This document shows, in pieces, positions 63,386-64,000 of a DNA stretch of 64,000 bases. The notes beneath the pieces were generated by a model. That model did not search any database. It saw only the letters and a program-made list of their open reading frames with translations, and was not told where the DNA came from. How positions within the stretch are numbered: the stretch's first letter is position 1; each line of letters opens with the position of its first letter. This DNA comes from Agapetus fuscipes (Eukaryota; Arthropoda; Insecta; Trichoptera; Glossosomatidae). Position numbers and translations under genes: made by a program. The stretch is from the NCBI GenBank assembly GCA_951799405.1, contig OX637332.1, forward strand, positions 7,135,001 through 7,199,000. Reading direction: 5' to 3'.

Positions 63386-63874
63386 TCAAGGTTTTTTTTT
63401 ACATTAAATTATATTTTGTACATTTCTAATAACAAATAGGCAATAGCCTACTATGAAATTGAATAAAATCGTATTACCATTTTCGAACACTTTGTTAAAG
63501 TCAATTACTCGTATCATGCAAATAAATTATGGAAAAAATATTTTTAATCTTGAATTATTTTTTTAAAGAAGACGTTTTTTTCGCGCTGGACTTTTCGACT
63601 CAGCGTCTTCGTGGCATTTTGTCCGTAGACCATTTGTCCGTCAAAGAACTATCATCACACAAGCCGGACTTTAGAGAAGAAGGAGATTATTACTGCCAAC
63701 TGGCTACGGAGGGAAACACTCAAAACATTTTTACGTTCGCATAAAATGAATAATAAAATGTAGGTATTTTATGAATCGGAAACAAGACCCCTTGGTTTTA
63801 TATTGAGGGAAAAATTTAATCATTGGTGAGACGCACTCTTATCCTGAAATAGTGAACGAACGTATTATTCGTAC
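63386..63874. other. Unassigned
   Basis: Plus frame 63529-63744 (CGACTCAGCGTCTTC, no domain) is in a slightly GC-richer segment; no gene called. Confidence 0.3.
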
Positions 63875-63993
63875 GTATTATTCGATACCATGTTGAAAGC
63901 ACCGGTTCTCATCAGATCACCGAAGTTAAGCAACATTGGGCGCGGATAGTACTTAGATGGGTTACCGCTCAGGTACACCGCGTGTCGTTGGCA
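63875..63993 (+). rRNA. 5S rRNA sequence, probably a pseudogene or 5S-derived SINE head
   Basis: From ATACCATGTTGAAAGCACCG (5S position about 11) through GATCACCGAAGTTAAGCAAC, GGGCGCGGATAGTACTTAGA and ACACCGCGTGTCGTTGGC, the sequence follows eukaryotic 5S rRNA in full, including the internal control region (A box, IE, C box). The first 10 bases have diverged (TATTATTCG-type in place of GCCAACG), breaking helix I with the conserved 3' GTTGGC. Changes such as TTACCGCTCAGG disturb the E-loop arm. Only a short T run follows before the window ends. A lone copy in a repeat field suggests a retro-pseudogene or SINE3-type head. Confidence 0.75.
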
Positions 63994-64000
63994 TTTCTTA

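Noticed and set aside
1..64000. CRISPR array or bacterial operon
   Set aside because: Repeats are dispersed, 200 bp or longer, in both orientations and flanked by target duplications; no regular spacers and no bacterial gene organisation.

Overview
This 64 kb window looks like a gene-poor, A+T-rich stretch of an animal nuclear genome, most likely an arthropod (inference: the 5S rRNA sequence type, Penelope-like, hAT, pogo and RTE-type elements, and three tRNA-headed SINE families). No intact host protein-coding gene could be recognised. Almost every alignable segment is a transposable element, a piece of one, or one element inserted in another. Coding remnants are non-LTR reverse transcriptase tails, one GIY-YIG domain from a Penelope-like element (PLE), a broken hAT transposase and an internally deleted pogo-like transposase. 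Sequence identities are read by eye; no database search was possible.

The dominant repeat, called R here, is about 250 bp and occurs about 40 times in both orientations. In the sense direction it runs from TTCCTTGACTTATAGGTTGG, through a short CCCTG/CAGGG hairpin, to a (TTAGATTATAGAT)n or (TTAGA)n tail. At 4773-5478 R forms the 3' end of a non-LTR element whose reverse transcriptase tail is still attached (LINE-1 here). R is therefore either the 3' end of that LINE or a SINE that shares it. A second LINE family (LINE-2) ends in GHP-stop followed by an (ACAGT)n or (GTTACA)n tail. Fragments of a CR1/L2-like and an RTE-like LINE are also present.

Layout: 1-3070 has a pogo-like transposon (1196-2871). 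3.0-13.4 kb has R copies, SINEs, several terminal-inverted-repeat or foldback elements (7440, 9446, 10097, 10666) and two PLE-like palindromes. 13.9-26.4 kb has LINE-2 tails, R copies, solo LTRs and a CR1/L2 insertion inside a SINE. 26.9-28.06 kb is a strongly purine-biased degenerate repeat. 29.85-39.25 kb holds a 0.7 kb tandem repeat with a (GTAT)n array, followed by a 1.7 kb tandem duplication. The second copy of that duplication is split by a 4,660-bp hAT element with a perfect 8-bp target duplication. The hAT element itself contains a nested TIR element, several R copies and a PLE. 39-64 kb has more SINEs, R copies, PLE palindromes and small DNA elements, ending in a degenerate 5S rRNA sequence.

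The most interesting signal is a scattered set of about ten Penelope-like termini. They share a CTGANGA-N-(4-6 bp stem-loop)-GAAA core resembling a hammerhead ribozyme, but with one extra nucleotide before helix II. Several lie in short palindromic elements flanked by 13-bp target duplications (12240-12510, 45505-45665; the GIY-YIG copy 36982-38086 also has 13 bp). These look like non-autonomous, ribozyme-bearing PLE derivatives.
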